From Adineta ricciae (taxonomy: Eukaryota > Rotifera > Eurotatoria > Adinetida > Adinetidae), in NCBI GenBank assembly GCA_905250025.1, contig CAJNOJ010000084.1, positions 62,001-126,000 of the forward strand: 64,000 bases of DNA. The letters are read 5' to 3'. Below the pieces are notes generated by a model. That model was not told the origin of the DNA. It was given only the letters and a program-made list of their open reading frames with translations, and searched no databases. Position 1 is the first letter of the stretch. Each line of letters starts with the position of its first letter. Positions 46,106-58,812 of this stretch are shown here, in pieces. Both the position numbers and the translations under genes were made by a program.

Positions 46106-47551
46106 ATGCCAACTAAAACTCGCTGGTCATTAAATCCAAAGAAATGGTTCGCACCGATTTCTCCTCTTACTCAAAAACGAGAGAAAAAAGACAATCCCTT
46201 GATTCAATCGTTACCAGCAACAATAACAGTCGCGCGAACTTCGTCTTTAACTACAAATGCAGTTCGCACGTCGAAAACAAAAGCGTGTACGAAGATAACA
46301 CCTGCAACCGAATCATGCGACTTGGAAAATACACATACGAGCAATGTAGTACCGATCACATTCGTTCAATTGCCACCATTCACGATACGACGGGAGCGAG
46401 CAACAGCAGTATTACCCTCGCTGTCATTCACTCGTCCGACCACATTCGTTCCTATTCATACTGAACCAACCATACGGCGAAATGGTCGTTGCGAAAAAAC
46501 TCTATCGATCGACACGAAACGGCCGTCCCTTCCGCCGATCCCTTTGATTTTTTCAACCCTACCAACAACTGATCCTCATCAACAAAAAACACTAATGCAC
46601 CCAGCAGAAATGAGCATTTTAACTATGTCACACCGTTGTCTAGTTGATTTTCCCAGACACACACCAGAGCCTGTTGCTAAAACGCCATCATTGCCGAATT
46701 CGTCGTTGGCATCGTCGTTAGTTGAGGAAAGCACTAATAATAATAATAATAATAATAAAAGTGCTGATCCACTGCCTGGCGAAATGTGCGATACGATCAA
46801 CGATAATCCTGAATCGAAAGAGCAGCTATTGACAATGAAAGTTTTATCAATCGAATCATTAGCTGAATCAGAAACATCAGTAACTCATGTTCAATCACGA
46901 CCTATTATTCATCATTTTCAAACAATTATCAACAACAGTACATCTCAACAACAGCAACAAATGTCCGCACCATCATCTCCCGTTTCACCAAGTCTGGAAG
47001 ATGTTTTCGAAGACAGCCAAACATTCTCGGGAGCAACGACAATTACAACAACAGTTAAACGTCCACAATCTTCGTCAATTGCAGATAAAACGACGGAAAA
47101 ACGCATTCGAATAAGCCCATCGCCACCGGCAGCGATAGACAAAACCGAATTCGTTCGAATTGCACCTGCAACTTACCGACTATGCGCTGAACAAACCGAA
47201 CAATTATCAACTTCTCCTTGTCTTTCCGTCAGTTCATTTGTCGAAACTTGTCTCTCGGATGATTCACTCCGTCCAGCGAACGATGAAGCGTGCTATGCAA
47301 AACTACCGTGCGGAAGTTCTACGGAACAAATTAATAAAAACATACAAAACGATCTACGACTGATTGTCGACGGGTGTATTCGTCCAATGGCAATATCAAT
47401 TGGACAAAATCGTTCGATGAAAGCTCATCAACGTTCCAAACGAATTTCTACGAACAACGATGATGCACAATTGATTATCGAAGACATTACAGATAAACTA
47501 TTATCTAGTATTGACTATCCGATCTACGCTCAGCATCAAAGATGTTATTGA
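46106..47551 (+). CDS. Ser/Thr-rich low-complexity protein (unrecognised)
   Basis: Single exon, 481 residues from ATG 46106 (the longer frame starts at TTG 46067). The N-terminus is basic (MPTKTRWSLNPKKWFAPI). The body is rich in Ser, Thr and Pro with a poly-Asn tract (from AAT repeats at about 46735-46757) and Gln runs, and it looks disordered. The C-terminus (LIIEDITDKLLSSID) is more helical. No domain is recognised. Its length without stops and the matching codon use argue that it is coding. A 5' exon may exist. Confidence 0.6.
   Translation: MPTKTRWSLNPKKWFAPISPLTQKREKKDNPLIQSLPATITVARTSSLTTNAVRTSKTKACTKITPATESCDLENTHTSNVVPITFVQLPPFTIRRERATAVLPSLSFTRPTTFVPIHTEPTIRRNGRCEKTLSIDTKRPSLPPIPLIFSTLPTTDPHQQKTLMHPAEMSILTMSHRCLVDFPRHTPEPVAKTPSLPNSSLASSLVEESTNNNNNNNKSADPLPGEMCDTINDNPESKEQLLTMKVLSIESLAESETSVTHVQSRPIIHHFQTIINNSTSQQQQQMSAPSSPVSPSLEDVFEDSQTFSGATTITTTVKRPQSSSIADKTTEKRIRISPSPPAAIDKTEFVRIAPATYRLCAEQTEQLSTSPCLSVSSFVETCLSDDSLRPANDEACYAKLPCGSSTEQINKNIQNDLRLIVDGCIRPMAISIGQNRSMKAHQRSKRISTNNDDAQLIIEDITDKLLSSIDYPIYAQHQRCY
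46735..46758 (+). repeat. (AAT)n trinucleotide run coding for poly-Asn
   Basis: About eight AAT units inside the Ser/Thr-rich ORF, encoding seven Asn in a row. Confidence 0.9.
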
Positions 47552-49223
47552 ATTTCTATACATATTTTGCCTTAGCAATAAAAAAACACCTGAACAATAT
47601 AAGATAAAATTTCTCCTGTTAAGAAACGCATGTTATATGATTAGTTGAGATTTTCCAATAAGTTTCGTTTTTTAATGTTCTCACACCTTTTCTTTCCCCT
47701 ATTTGTGATTAAGTTTACACTCAACATTCTCATGTACCACCCACTACCTATGCGCTGCATGTTACGTCTTAGTTTAATCTCCTCTCCATTCGCGAACACT
47801 GCAATTATCATTGACATGTCAGCCGGAAGTCACTATGTTAATCTGTTAATCATAAAAATCGAAAATGAAGTCAAGTGAAGACGATGGGAGTACGGTGACC
47901 ACTTGAAATCACATTACCTTCAGCCGTTCACTCTCGGCATGAAGCAACAAAATGCATGTCATTTGCAACTTGATCTTCATTTTCATGCAAATCGCATTTC
48001 AATATATTAATTCAATCTTATCTTCGCGATAGGAAAAAAAAACGAAACAACACCGACATGAAATTCAATAGAAGAGACGAAATTTTGTTCGTATTATGGT
48101 TTGACACTTTCTTTTATGAAAACATGCAACAAAAACAACAATAAGATCAATGTTTGATCTCACTGAGTGATGAGCATCGTGTGTTATGAATACCCATTGG
48201 CGACAATTATACAGAGATCTGCTCATCTTTCTTTGATCGTAATGTGAAAGAATCGGATTAGAGAAAATTGCATTTTGCGTGAGATTATTGAAAGATAAAT
48301 ATGTTTGTCATTCATTTACACATTCGAAGTGCAAGAGTACTATATGAACATCCTTCCGGTCGACAAATCAAATATACAAGTTGAGACATACTGAAACAAG
48401 AAGAAGATCAGTTTATGAAAGATAACACTTCTATGCTGATTAGACTCTTCAAGACGCACACAGCGGGATGATCGTATGGTTGATAGACGAGAAGCAATTC
48501 GAATCTAGATGTTAAATGAACGTCGGCAAACGATTGTTTTACATATCACCTCCATTGACTTGACACACATTCTTTTACAAATCAGAATTGATTACATATG
48601 AGCTGTAACCGATTGCTTTCTAATTTATGGCTATTATTCCAATAAAAAAACAAGTTCAAGTGTTAATGAGAATGGACGACGACGGCGACGTTATATTATT
48701 TGCCGATGCGTGACACGTAACACATGAGAATAAAATCTCGAAGTGTACTTGTTTGCCACTTCACTTGACTTCATTTCCATTTTTCGATTAAGCATTGCTT
48801 TTTCTGGCTCAGACTCTTCCTGATAATTGCATAGCATGCATAAGCAGAGATTAGGACGAGTGAGTGAATATATGCCAACCTATGGCGAGAAAATGAGACG
48901 AATTCGAAAAGTGTTAATTAACGAACGAGAAAGATTGATAGGGACTGATTGCAAGGATCAGTTTGTCGAACATAAGAGCGTCAAAAGCGAATGATTGTGA
49001 AGAGCTATTATGAAGAAAAAGGTACAAATGAGCAATCGAAAACACATTGCACGAAAGATCTTATCTCGATGATCGATATGACGTATCGTTACGGTTCGAG
49101 TTGTCTAATGTCTAATCGTAAGAAAATGTTTATTAGGATTGTATCGCCATGTTCTAATTTTATTTTACAGAAAAATAACAAAAATAAAAATGAATCTAGA
49201 TTACAGAAAAGACAATCTATTCA
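47552..49223. other. 1.7-kb convergent intergenic region
   Basis: Between the 3' ends of the Ser/Thr-rich gene and CSTF2. AT-rich; an AATAAA sits at about 47576. No recognisable gene or repeat. Confidence 0.45.
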
Positions 49224-50310
49224 TCAAAGAGAAATCATTCCACTCTGTTGCATTTGTTCACGTAAAAGAATAATACTTGCTCGTTGATCTGCAGGTAGTT
49301 GAGCAATCTGCGCTTCAGTTAATTGAAGAACTTGCATCAACAGTTGAGCTTTCTCTTGATCTGTACGTGATAGAGGTGCATTGCCCGTGAGATTTGGATT
49401 AGGCTGGCCTAAAGGAGCTGTTGGCATTGAAAAATTCATCGATGCTAATTGTGGATGAAATGGAGGCGGCGGAACGATAGGTAAGGGTGGTTGTGGAACA
49501 AGATTAGGTGGCGTTGGAAATGTATGATTAGGCAATAAACCACCGACGAGATTATGTGCTGTTACCGCCGCTGCAGCAGCTGCTGCTGCTGGTGACGAAT
49601 TATTTATAAGATTGATGGCTGAAGTATCTGGTCGTTTGTGAAGCATATTGGTTGCTTCGTTCGGTGGAATTAGACCCATGACAACCAATGATTGTAGCAT
49701 GGCATACGTTAATTGTGGATGTTGAATGAGAATATTTCGCGCTTCAGTTGGATATTCTTTGATAATCGTCTGCATTTGTTTCATTAGATCGACGACTTGC
49801 TCAGGTGGAAGATTGACTACAAACAACACAAGATCAAATATAAAAACACGAAAGATTCAACAAAGTATAGCACCTATGGTTCGAGCAATGACTTCGGGAA
49901 CTTTGTCTGGAGTTACATTAGCACTTTGAACAGTTTCAAATGTCGATGTGCCCATAGCAGTTTGTTGATGAAGTAAACGTAGTTCATCTGCTTGAGATGA
50001 TGCTTTATCAACTCGGAGCGATCGACCAGCAAAGTCAAAACCGTTCAAATTTCGAATCGCACTCTGGGCCATATCGGCATCTGTGATAGACATCATCTTT
50101 TCACTATTTATAAAACAAAAAAAAACGATATTCACCTGCGTATTCAGCGAATCCATATCCTTTTGGATTTCCAGTTTCCCGATCTAACACAATTCGAAAC
50201 GACAAAACCGGTCCGATAACTGTAAAGATCGCTTTCATATCATCTTCCGATGTTCCATGAGGAATGTTACCGACAAATACTGATCGTGCTTGCTTTTCCT
50301 CGACAGACAT
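49224..50310 (-). CDS. CSTF2: Cleavage stimulation factor subunit 2 (CstF-64)
   Basis: Three exons (50310-50136, 50080-49874, 49816-49224) encode 324 residues, against about 577 in human. An N-terminal RRM has RNP2 SVFVGNIP and RNP1 KGYGFAEYA, continuing into AIRNLNGFDFAGRSLRVD. The hinge region that binds CstF-77 and symplekin follows (PPEQVVDLMKQM, AMLQSLVVMGLI). A Pro/Ala-rich linker precedes the conserved C-terminal three-helix domain (QEKAQLLMQVLQLTEAQIAQLP..QRASIILLREQ), which binds PCF11. The vertebrate MEARA repeats are absent, as in many invertebrates. It recognises GU-rich elements during mRNA 3' end formation. ATG at 50310 was used; the longer ORF starts at TTG. Confidence 0.95.
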
Positions 50311-50939
50311 TTGTTTCAATCGATCGAAATTAACTTTCAAGTAAATGACACTATATACGATACGAAATTCTCATAGACTGTTTTTCATTGGTTGACAGTA
50401 TTCATTGAAGTCTTATCAACGTGCATTGCAATTCATAGTGCATAAATGAGTTGATAATTAGTTTAAAACTGAACGAACCAATTATTGAAAGAAAAAACGT
50501 CGATCGAGAAACAAACATGTAGATTATTTGTTCTTGAAATGAACTTTTTTTAGTGTCGGTTGTTGAAACAATGTGTAAGATAAGAGTGCCGAATAGGTTT
50601 GTTTTATTCGTTTTCAGGTCTGATTTTCTTTTTCTCGATTACACTATAATTGAAAAAACTAAATCGAAAGAGGGAGCGACAACAACAAAACGAATCGCTG
50701 ATTTCTCCTGTCGTTTCTTTTCGTTACCTACTATTTGTAGAGAGTCAAATCGTATTCAAACGAAACGTATAGTTCATTCGACAAGAACGATTTAGTTGTA
50801 CAGGAAAACTCAAGAACAGAGAACGCACGAACATCTGTCTTTTCTTGCATCTCGTCACTCATCGCAATTATTTTTTTTCTATATTTGCAAGACAAGATTT
50901 GTTATCATTACCATTAGTGACTGATTGTTTTATATTTCA
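50311..50939. other. Bidirectional 5' region of CSTF2 and the PHD-SPOC gene
   Basis: About 630 bases between divergent starts, AT-rich, without recognised elements. Confidence 0.4.
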
Positions 50940-53900
50940 ATGAATACAAGTGCACATTCGACTGCTAGCAGTTCAAAAGGTAAGGATTTCAACGAAGCAA
51001 CATGGAAGAAAGAATTCGAACGGATAGAGAATGCGACAAAGAACTACGCTTGCATATAATCCCACGGTCTTCTGTCTGTACCGAGCAAATAAGCAAAAAA
51101 ATGAACGGGCGATTTATCCGGCAGCGCAAAGGATTCGCGAAAAACCAAAAACCGAGAGATTAACCAACAGTAGCAAGAGAAATTCGTTTACTATAGTTCA
51201 ATTGACGAACTACTAGCGCCATCTTTCGAAATGGGCTCAGGGTCTTGCAAGCGGTATTATCGGTTTTCTGACTTTGTCCAAGGCTCATGTAACCTAAAAG
51301 ATATTAAAATAAAGCGAAAGACGGTCATCGCTCGGAGAGAACATAAAGGAGCTATGGCATCTTTGAAACTTTCGCCACGAGCTGACTATGTATAGAGTAG
51401 CCATTTACTCGAGTATAATCGATTTCACATTCAACAGTATTAAAAATAGGAACAAGAATTAGCTTATTTCTTCTAACTAAAGGTGTCGCATATTTGACTA
51501 TATTCTTTTTATTGTAGGTTCACCAAGTGGTGATCCTGGCGTCGATGATAGTAACAGTAAAGATATCAGCTCGTCGAATTGCGTACAGTAATGTTTCATT
51601 TGTTGTGTTTGCATGTGAACAAGAGCATGGAGTCAATGTGTTTTCTATTTCAGAGAAGACGAAGATGACCCATATACATATCGTAGTCGAAAGTCTTATC
51701 CACAACGAGTGAACCGACCAAAACTAAACTATCGCGATCTTGAACGAGGTGTATATGATGCGCATGAACTTCGCCAGTCAAGTTGGGCACTTGGCGGCCC
51801 AACGTTTCTGAATAGAAACAATCGAACTGGTAAAAATACCACGAATTACAGTGATGATGAGAACGACGACGATGACAACGATCAAGATACGCCTGCTAAT
51901 GATGATGAAAACGAAGAAATATTTAATGAAAAGAAAAGTAAATCAAACGATGATACCGATCAAAAACATCGCCGTCTTTGGTGCATATGCAAAAAACCAT
52001 GGGATCATTCCCGACTTATGTTACGATGTGATTCATGTGCCAATTGGTATCATGGAGATTGGTAATCTTCAGAACATTATCGGATTGTAATTTATGCTCG
52101 TTATTTTAGCATTGGTGTAACAAAAGAACAAGCAAGAGTATTGGATATGAACGGCGATCAATTTGTTTGTCCGCCGTGCCGTGGTATGATAGATTCATGA
52201 AATGAAAGGAACCAATCGACTGAATCCCTTTATTTAGGAGTAGCGTCTTCTAATTCAGGAATCAAATCAGGACGCTCGTCTGATGAATCGCTGTTGATTA
52301 AGCGCAAGCGAATCGATGCTGATTCGCCCAGTGATCGCAAGGTCGGAGAAAGAAATGGCAATGTAAACGCTGCAAAAAACCTAACCCTTTCTGAGCCATC
52401 AAAACGTCCCAAAACTGGAGTATTCTTTCAGCGTGATACAACGACCGTAAGGATTTTACTCAGAAAAAGATATGCATACACATATTATCTCCCAGGAACC
52501 ACAAATTCATTGTATTGCCCATGGCTGTAGCAATTGGGCAAAATCAAGTTGGGTCTATTGTTCACCAGCTTGTATTCGGCGTCATATTAATGATACACTT
52601 CAAGCTATTCAACGCAGTAAAGGAGCAGTATGTTATTTGACATGAATCGATGTTTTATCTATGCATTCATCTTTCAGGATAACGAGAGTCCGCCAACTCG
52701 TGAAGATATTCTTTTGTATCAAAGTCGAACCAAGAAAGTTCTGGATCGAAAATTGGTGCCTAAAGTCGAAGACCTATGCACTTGGATTAATCAAAATCCC
52801 TCGTATGAAATTGTTAAACCTGCTTTAAGACAATCAATTCTACTGACAGCAAATGAATCCAAATCGGCTATACAACCTACTCTCGCACGTTCACCATCAT
52901 TAATCGCACCAAAAACTCCTACAACACCAACAACGCCAACTTCAACAAAGCCGAAACTTTCCTGGGTACCAGTTGCACCAAGTACAAAGTCAGTGCCAAT
53001 TAAAAAAGCTCCCGTTCAACTCGGCAAACAGACAAGTAATACACCCAGTTCACCAAGCGTTCCCAATTATGCCGACATTCGAACGAAAGTTCCTCAAGCG
53101 TTATACGATAAGTTAATAACGAGGTAAGGGCGTGTCTTTCACCCATTCTTTCTCTTTACGATCTCCTATCGGTTTCAGATTGGAAAAATCTGGCGAAAAA
53201 ACAATTTCAAACGAAGACATTCACACCCTTACAAATAAAATCGAAGAAGAAATGTATCGCGTGTATGGTAAAGTCGATAATTCTTATAAGAATAAATTTC
53301 GATCCCTTCTGGCCAATATCAGTAATATGAATAATAATGTAATTCCCTTGTGACATTGTTCAACAAAAGACTTTTCCGATCGTTTATCTTTCTAGTTTTT
53401 CTATAAACATATCCTATCGAAAGAAGTCACAGCAAAACAAATCGTAGCTATGAAACCAGAAGATATGTTACCACCTGGTAAGATTGAGAAAGAGGAGAGA
53501 TAGAACGAAATAATACTTTCGATTGATCTAGAGGAGAAAGAAAAACGCAAGGATGATTTTAACAAAGAAGTTCAAATGATTATGAAAGCCGAAGAACAAA
53601 CAGCCGAAGAAATGGCAAGACGAGCTCGAACAAAACTCACTCGACAAGGCATTGTCGATAATGACTCAGTTTTAACAATGTTAAAAGAAGTAAATTAACT
53701 TTGTTGAAAACGTTTCGACTAATGATTTTGCTTTTCTAGAAAGAACAAATAATAAGCCAAGAGAAAACTAATAAAAGCACCGAAGCTAAACCGGTTCAAA
53801 CATCTGAAGTTAGTCGCGGGCTTAAAAAAGCCGAAAATAATTCCAATGTCAAATCGATTCCAAAGGCAAAAAAGCCGACGACACTCACAACAGGTCAAAA

Positions 53901-55720
53901 GCCTGCACTCAAGCCTAAGCCAAAACCTAACCCTCCAATTTCCGCATCTACGGATGATACAAAGTCAGCATCTAGTGATCAGACAGTCAATGTCAGTTCA
54001 ACCGAATCGAAAGTGTCATCACCAAAACCCATAATTCCAACAGAAGCAATATCCCAGCCTATGGAACCATTACTAATGGCAAAGCAAGTAGATGAACAAT
54101 CACCGGCATCACCAATTCATGAAGAATCACAAAGATCACCGCCAATATCAACATTCATGCCTGTTGATATTGACAACGATTATATCGAGCCAGAGAGTCC
54201 AACTGGTATCGATGCTTTACTCTACGATGATGACGATGATTTGAATAATGCCGGCACCCACTCTCGTCCCTCCATAAGTCATCAACTTTCTGAATCGTCC
54301 GGTGACAACACTGACTACGTACCATCAGTACCAGCATCAGTTCGTAATGATTATAATCCTTTGACTGCATCGAAACCAAAAACAGAATCATCATCAGCGT
54401 AAATTGCAGCAATCGTTGGAAACATTGATTTATAAATTTTTCTCTTTCTTTCCCAATAGATATTTACCCACACCGATCGCTCGTCCCTCAAGTGCCAACA
54501 TTCAATGGCGTGGTGTTATTCTTCCACCTGACGCAAAAATTCCATGTCAATCTACACAAATATATGGCGATAGTGAATATCTCATTGCTGACATTCCTGA
54601 ACAGCTTGGTGTTCTTGGTCGTCTACGACTGGGTGATCTTTGGGATTATGTCCGCGATTCACTTCCTGTGCGCGACGTCGTCATTCTTACACTTGTCTCT
54701 TCCAATAATAATGAAAATCAAGCATTTTCACGCTACGTTGAGTCCATGCGTACATCTGGTCGTGCCACAGTGATCAACAAACGATCGGAACCAACAGTCA
54801 TTCGTGATATGTACGTCCTACCAGCTGATACAAAAGACTGCGCATTAAATGTTCTGGAAACATTCTCACTACCAAAAAGTATTGATTCGCAAAAACTATT
54901 TCTTGTTGTCATTGGTGTTGGGAAAAAGTCCAGCAAATCTGCCAGTCGTTCAAATGAGATTCATTCAATGAGTAATCTGACTTATAAACCAGTGGCTTTG
55001 CAAGATCCAGCATCTCAACGAGATCCTCGATTGCTCAGACACAAAGATCCACGCTTAGCGACAAGCACTTCAGCAGAAACAACAACAACTATTGCCGAAA
55101 ATACTAGTCCTCCAACATTGCAATCGTCAAGTATTGATCCTATGAATCAAATACCACCGAGACCGTACGTAGATATTTGATTAATTGAACAGTTCTTATG
55201 TCTATTTATATTCAGTTCTGCTAATGACTTGAACAAACTTATCTTCGAATCTCTTGAGCGAATACGGCAATCGACGTCGCTCGATGCTATTCAATCGATA
55301 GCTCTCTCGACTATTGATTTGTTGAATTCTTCTGGACATGCAGATCTAAGCGCAAGATTCGCGAAAGATCTTCAAGAAGTTATGTCACAATGGCAAGCTA
55401 CAAAAGATTCCGCTGTCAATACTTCTACAACATCGGATGATAACCTCAACGAAGAAAACATGGAAGTGGACGATGAACAAGATGATAAAAACAAAAAACA
55501 GTCATCATCTATCAGCGAATTTAACGATGTTGATTATCGGTTTCTTGATCCGGAAGATATAGATCATCGCATGGAAACAACGGCCTATTCGGCCACCGGT
55601 CAACAAAATCCGATGATTAAATCCCATTTCTCTAGCTTATTTCGTACTCATATTGATGCCGACGATCGATCGTCAACATCTCACTTGTCATCAGGAGACC
55701 GAAAGAGAGTCAATTCTTAA
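50940..55720 (+). CDS. DIDO/PHF3-like protein: PHD, TFIIS-like and SPOC domains
   Basis: Thirteen exons sum to 1,215 residues: 50940-50979, 51518-51587, 51654-52061, 52110-52183, 52238-52446, 52496-52627, 52678-53123, 53179-53338, 53396-53477, 53532-53689, 53740-54398, 54460-55164 and 55216-55720. The PHD finger is LWCICKKPWDHSRLMLRC, then CANWYHGDC and VCPPC. A small zinc motif follows (CIAHGCSN..YCSPAC), as in DIDO and CFP1. Then come the TFIIS central-like domain (DIRTKVPQALYDKL, FRSLLANISNMNN, EVTAKQIVAMKPEDM) and a SPOC domain (IQWRGVILPP, LGDLWDYVRDSLPVRDVV, LFLVVIGV). In animals DIDO and PHF3 read H3K4me3 through the PHD finger or bind the phosphorylated Pol II CTD through SPOC. The first intron is long (538 bases). 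Bridging linkers are acidic and Ser-rich. Confidence 0.9.
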
Positions 55721-56034
55721 TTGTCAATAATGATTTCATTGTTTTGTACAGGTGATAGAAGAACAACATCGTGAGAAGAAAATGAACCTCTAAAATGTTT
55801 GCTAAACTAGCGCTTACTTGTTTTCCTTTTAACATATGGCTATTTTGTTTCTCGAAATAAAGAAAGAATTTTGTGAATATGAAAAAAACGCAGCTAACTA
55901 ACTAACTGTTTTTGAAATGTTTATTATATAAATAAAGCGTTCTTTTTCGAAAGTTAACAACTTTTCATATCACACAAATCGACTGTTTAAAAATGAGAGA
56001 AAATCAAGTATGACAACCCGCGCCTTGTAGAGCT
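55721..56034. other. Convergent 3' flanks
   Basis: AT-rich stretch with polyadenylation-like AATAAA at about 55855 and 55931 on the + strand. Nothing else is seen. Confidence 0.4.
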
Positions 56035-56281
56035 TTAACGCAGATGAATTAACGCAAATTCTTCTTTTGTTTGGTAGCCATCCCATACACCTTGTGGCTG
56101 AGTCGGTTTTGGAATGGTTCTATACTTAATGATCCAACCATTCGTCGATGACAAGGATAAAACGGAATCATCGTTGTCAGAAGTTTTGTTGGAATCACAA
56201 CATCTATAGTAAGAATCAAGAGATTTGGATATAAGCATGTAATTTTCTACTTTACTCGAAAGTCGAAGTTTTATCTGCCAT
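56035..56281 (-). CDS. Possible small protein, 64 residues
   Basis: Two exons (56281-56256, 56203-56035) join in phase with a short intron (GTAAAG..ACTATAG). The protein has a polar Ser/Asp-rich first half and an aromatic second half (GWIIKYRTIPKPTQ, then WDGYQTKEEFALIHLR). No family is recognised. Its ATG lies 14 bases after the stop of the preceding small ORF on the same strand. Confidence 0.4.
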
Positions 56282-56295
56282 GTTTTCACGCACGA

Positions 56296-56442
56296 TTAAT
56301 CTTTGATAACGGCTTTGCCAAGTGATGAAGCAGGTTGCTGTAAGAATGTCGAAAAGGATGAATGAATTACAGACAAGATGATATTACTCACATTTTTCCA
56401 AGTTTTACGAACGGGTTTAGCTAGATGTTTTGATGATAGCAT
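56296..56442 (-). CDS. Possible 30-residue micropeptide
   Basis: Two exons (56442-56392, 56337-56296) with strong splice sites (GTGAGT..TTCTTACAG, 54-base intron) encode MLSSKHLAKPVRKTWKN and then QPASSLGKAVIKD, a basic peptide. Directly upstream of, and same strand as, the 64-residue ORF. It could instead be the 3' end of a longer gene whose other exons I missed. Confidence 0.35.
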   Translation of the reverse strand: MLSSKHLAKPVRKTWKNVSNIILSVIHSSFSTFLQQPASSLGKAVIKD

Positions 56443-56730
56443 TCAGACATCAAATGAATCGGTTAATTCAATGACAGTATGAACGAAAAACGTGAACATG
56501 AAATCTAGCCAATCAATGCACGTTCTACTCCTTGTACTATGAGACACATCATCTTGTCAATGCGTGACACAATACGAAATAAGACGTGATCATCGAAGTA
56601 CATATATACTTTTAACTCGTTCTCGTGCCGAGGTGTTCATGTTCGAACAAATAATAGTTATATCTAATTCTCATCTTTATTTTTTACAAAATACAACAAA
56701 AAAATTGTTTCGATGTTAAGTGATCGCCAG

Positions 56731-57494
56731 TTATCGATAATAGATTGCACTACCTTCCTTCCTACAAAACGACAAGCATGATTTCGTTTTGAAAGGCAAA
56801 CACGTCAAATTTACCAGTAATTATCTAATCGTTTCTTGAACAATGGGTCCATTTGACTTGTATCAAAATCCGCGCCTATATAAAAACATCTCTCTCAACA
56901 GTTTCTATTCCCATGTGTCCACATACTTTGAAATGTATTCGATTTTGTTAATGAATCGTTATGTTCTTTCGTAGTTGCTAGTATACTTCGATCGTTGACA
57001 TCACTTTTCAATGCACTCAGACCAGTTTCATACGCATCGACAAATTTTGATATCTGAAACCGATCTTAATCTTTCTACTTATACGGTTCGTTTTCATACT
57101 TGTTCATAGTTTTGCTTGGCGTTCTTCTTCCTTCTCGCCTCGACTTTATTGTACTTGTATTGCAATTTTTCCAAAGCATCTAACTCTTTTTCAACTTCTT
57201 GTCGATCGTAGGTATTTCCCGACTTTTGTAAATCTTCAAGTGCAGTGTAACGTTGGTCCAGTTCAGTTTGCAATTCTACAAATAATATTGATTTACTGAG
57301 AAAAACAAGTTCAAATGAAGTTTTTTGATTACGTTCTAGTAAGAGATCATCCGCTTCGATTTCTTTCAGATTTTTTTCAGTTGTTGGTTGAATATGTTTG
57401 GAAAAACCTGACAAAAAATGTGCATTATTCGTTGTTTTTATTTAATTTTCTTCATACTTTCGTTCATACACGTTACATACAGAAACGAGTCCAT
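56731..57494 (-). CDS. Coiled-coil protein, 168 residues (unrecognised)
   Basis: Six exons (57494-57458, 57407-57333, 57275-57100, 57053-56927, 56875-56815, 56761-56731) join in frame to 168 residues. The centre is a strong coiled coil (QTELDQRYTALEDLQK, DALEKLQYKYNKVEARRKK), and it ends LFKKRLDNYWKEGSAIYYR. I do not recognise the family; a subunit of a small helical complex would fit. The chosen ATG lies four bases after an acceptor-like ACTTAG. An upstream ATG at 57588 (MSKVIAQLDSDW) cannot be joined in phase with the visible splice sites. Head to head with PSMA3, 116 bases apart. Confidence 0.65.
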
Positions 57495-57610
57495 TTGTCT
57501 AAGTAAAATGAAAGAAAGAAGAAGATTGGATAAATGGTAAAAATCAAACGAACCAATCAGAATCGAGTTGGGCTATAACTTTACTCATTTGAATTTAAAA
57601 AGACAAAAGC

Positions 57611-58812
57611 ATGTCATCGATCGGCTCCGGAGTATGTTAAAAATCTTTTCCATGTCGTTAAACCAATTCCTATTGTGATTGTGTTTCAATTAGTATGATT
57701 TAAGTGCTTCCCAATTTTCTCCTGACGGTCGCGTCTTTCAAGTTGAATATGCCAACAAGGCAGTCGAAGCAAGTGGAACTATCGTCGCACTACGATGCAA
57801 AGATGGTGTTGCATTTGCAGTCGAAAAGATCGTCACCTCTCGTCTATATGAATCGGGTTCCAATAAACGAGTCCATAATGTTGATCAACATATTGGAATG
57901 GTTCGCAAGAATGACTATTGTTTCATCGAAATAAATCATTTCTATTTAAGGCTGTAGCTGGTCTTCTAGCAGATGCTCGACAACTCTTAACTGTCGCTCG
58001 TGATGAGGCTAAACAATATAAGCATGACTATGGAGTGTCAATCCCGGTGAAAGTAAATACGAGCTTTTCATTTGTGATCTTTTAATGAGTTTGATTCAGT
58101 ATCTAGCTGATCGACTTGCTATGTACATGCATGCTTATACACTGTATGGATTTGTTCGGCCATTTGGCTGTTTCATCCTCTTGGCTGCTTATGAAAGTGA
58201 TGGTCCACAACTGTATGGCGTCGAACCATCAGGTGTGACTTATGTAAGTAGTTGTTTTTAGACAAGAAAAAACTGGTTCAAATAATACTGATTTGATTGC
58301 TCAGAATTACTTTGGTATTGCTGTTGGGAAAGCACAACAAACAGCGAAGACTGAAATTGAAAAATTGAAGGTAAAATCTATCGACCATTGTACAACGGAT
58401 ATACATTCGTATATTGGTGACGTTTTAGCTGTCAGAATTAAAATTGGAAGATGGAATCAAAGAAGCAGCAAAGATGTAAGCTTGAACGAATTCAATATTG
58501 TCGTTCATATAAGCGAACACTTATTCTAGTATTTATCAAGTTCACGATGAAGTCAAAGATCGAATGTTCGAGTTAGAACTCAGTTGGGTGGGAAAGGGTA
58601 AGTCGACTAAATCAAAAGAAACAATTTCGAATCCGATTCTAAATTTAGTTAACGATGGCAAACATGAACGGGTACCAACAAAAGTCTTTGAAGATGCTGA
58701 AAAATTCGCTAAAGTAAGACGAAATTCTCGTGCATGATAGACCATATTGTCATACTTGTTTTGTATTTAGGCATCGTTGGAAGAAGCAGATGACGATGAC
58801 GATGAAATGTAG
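57611..58812 (+). CDS. PSMA3: 20S proteasome alpha-7 subunit (PSMA3)
   Basis: Nine exons give 253 residues, against 255 in human: 57611-57631, 57694-57900, 57951-58052, 58100-58243, 58305-58370, 58429-58475, 58530-58597, 58649-58713 and 58771-58812. It begins [20 protein letters not shown] and continues [20 protein letters not shown], the alpha-subunit N-terminal signature. Later blocks are [30 protein letters not shown] and [20 protein letters not shown]. It ends in an acidic tail [10 protein letters not shown], a likely CK2 target that contacts regulatory particles. It has a structural, non-catalytic role in the outer ring. The second intron has an unusual GTTCGC donor. Confidence 0.96.

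Noticed and set aside
57541..57588. Upstream start MSKVIAQLDSDW for the coiled-coil gene
   Set aside because: No combination of visible donors and acceptors joins it in frame to the next exons; the ATG at 57494 does. It may be a 5' UTR ORF.
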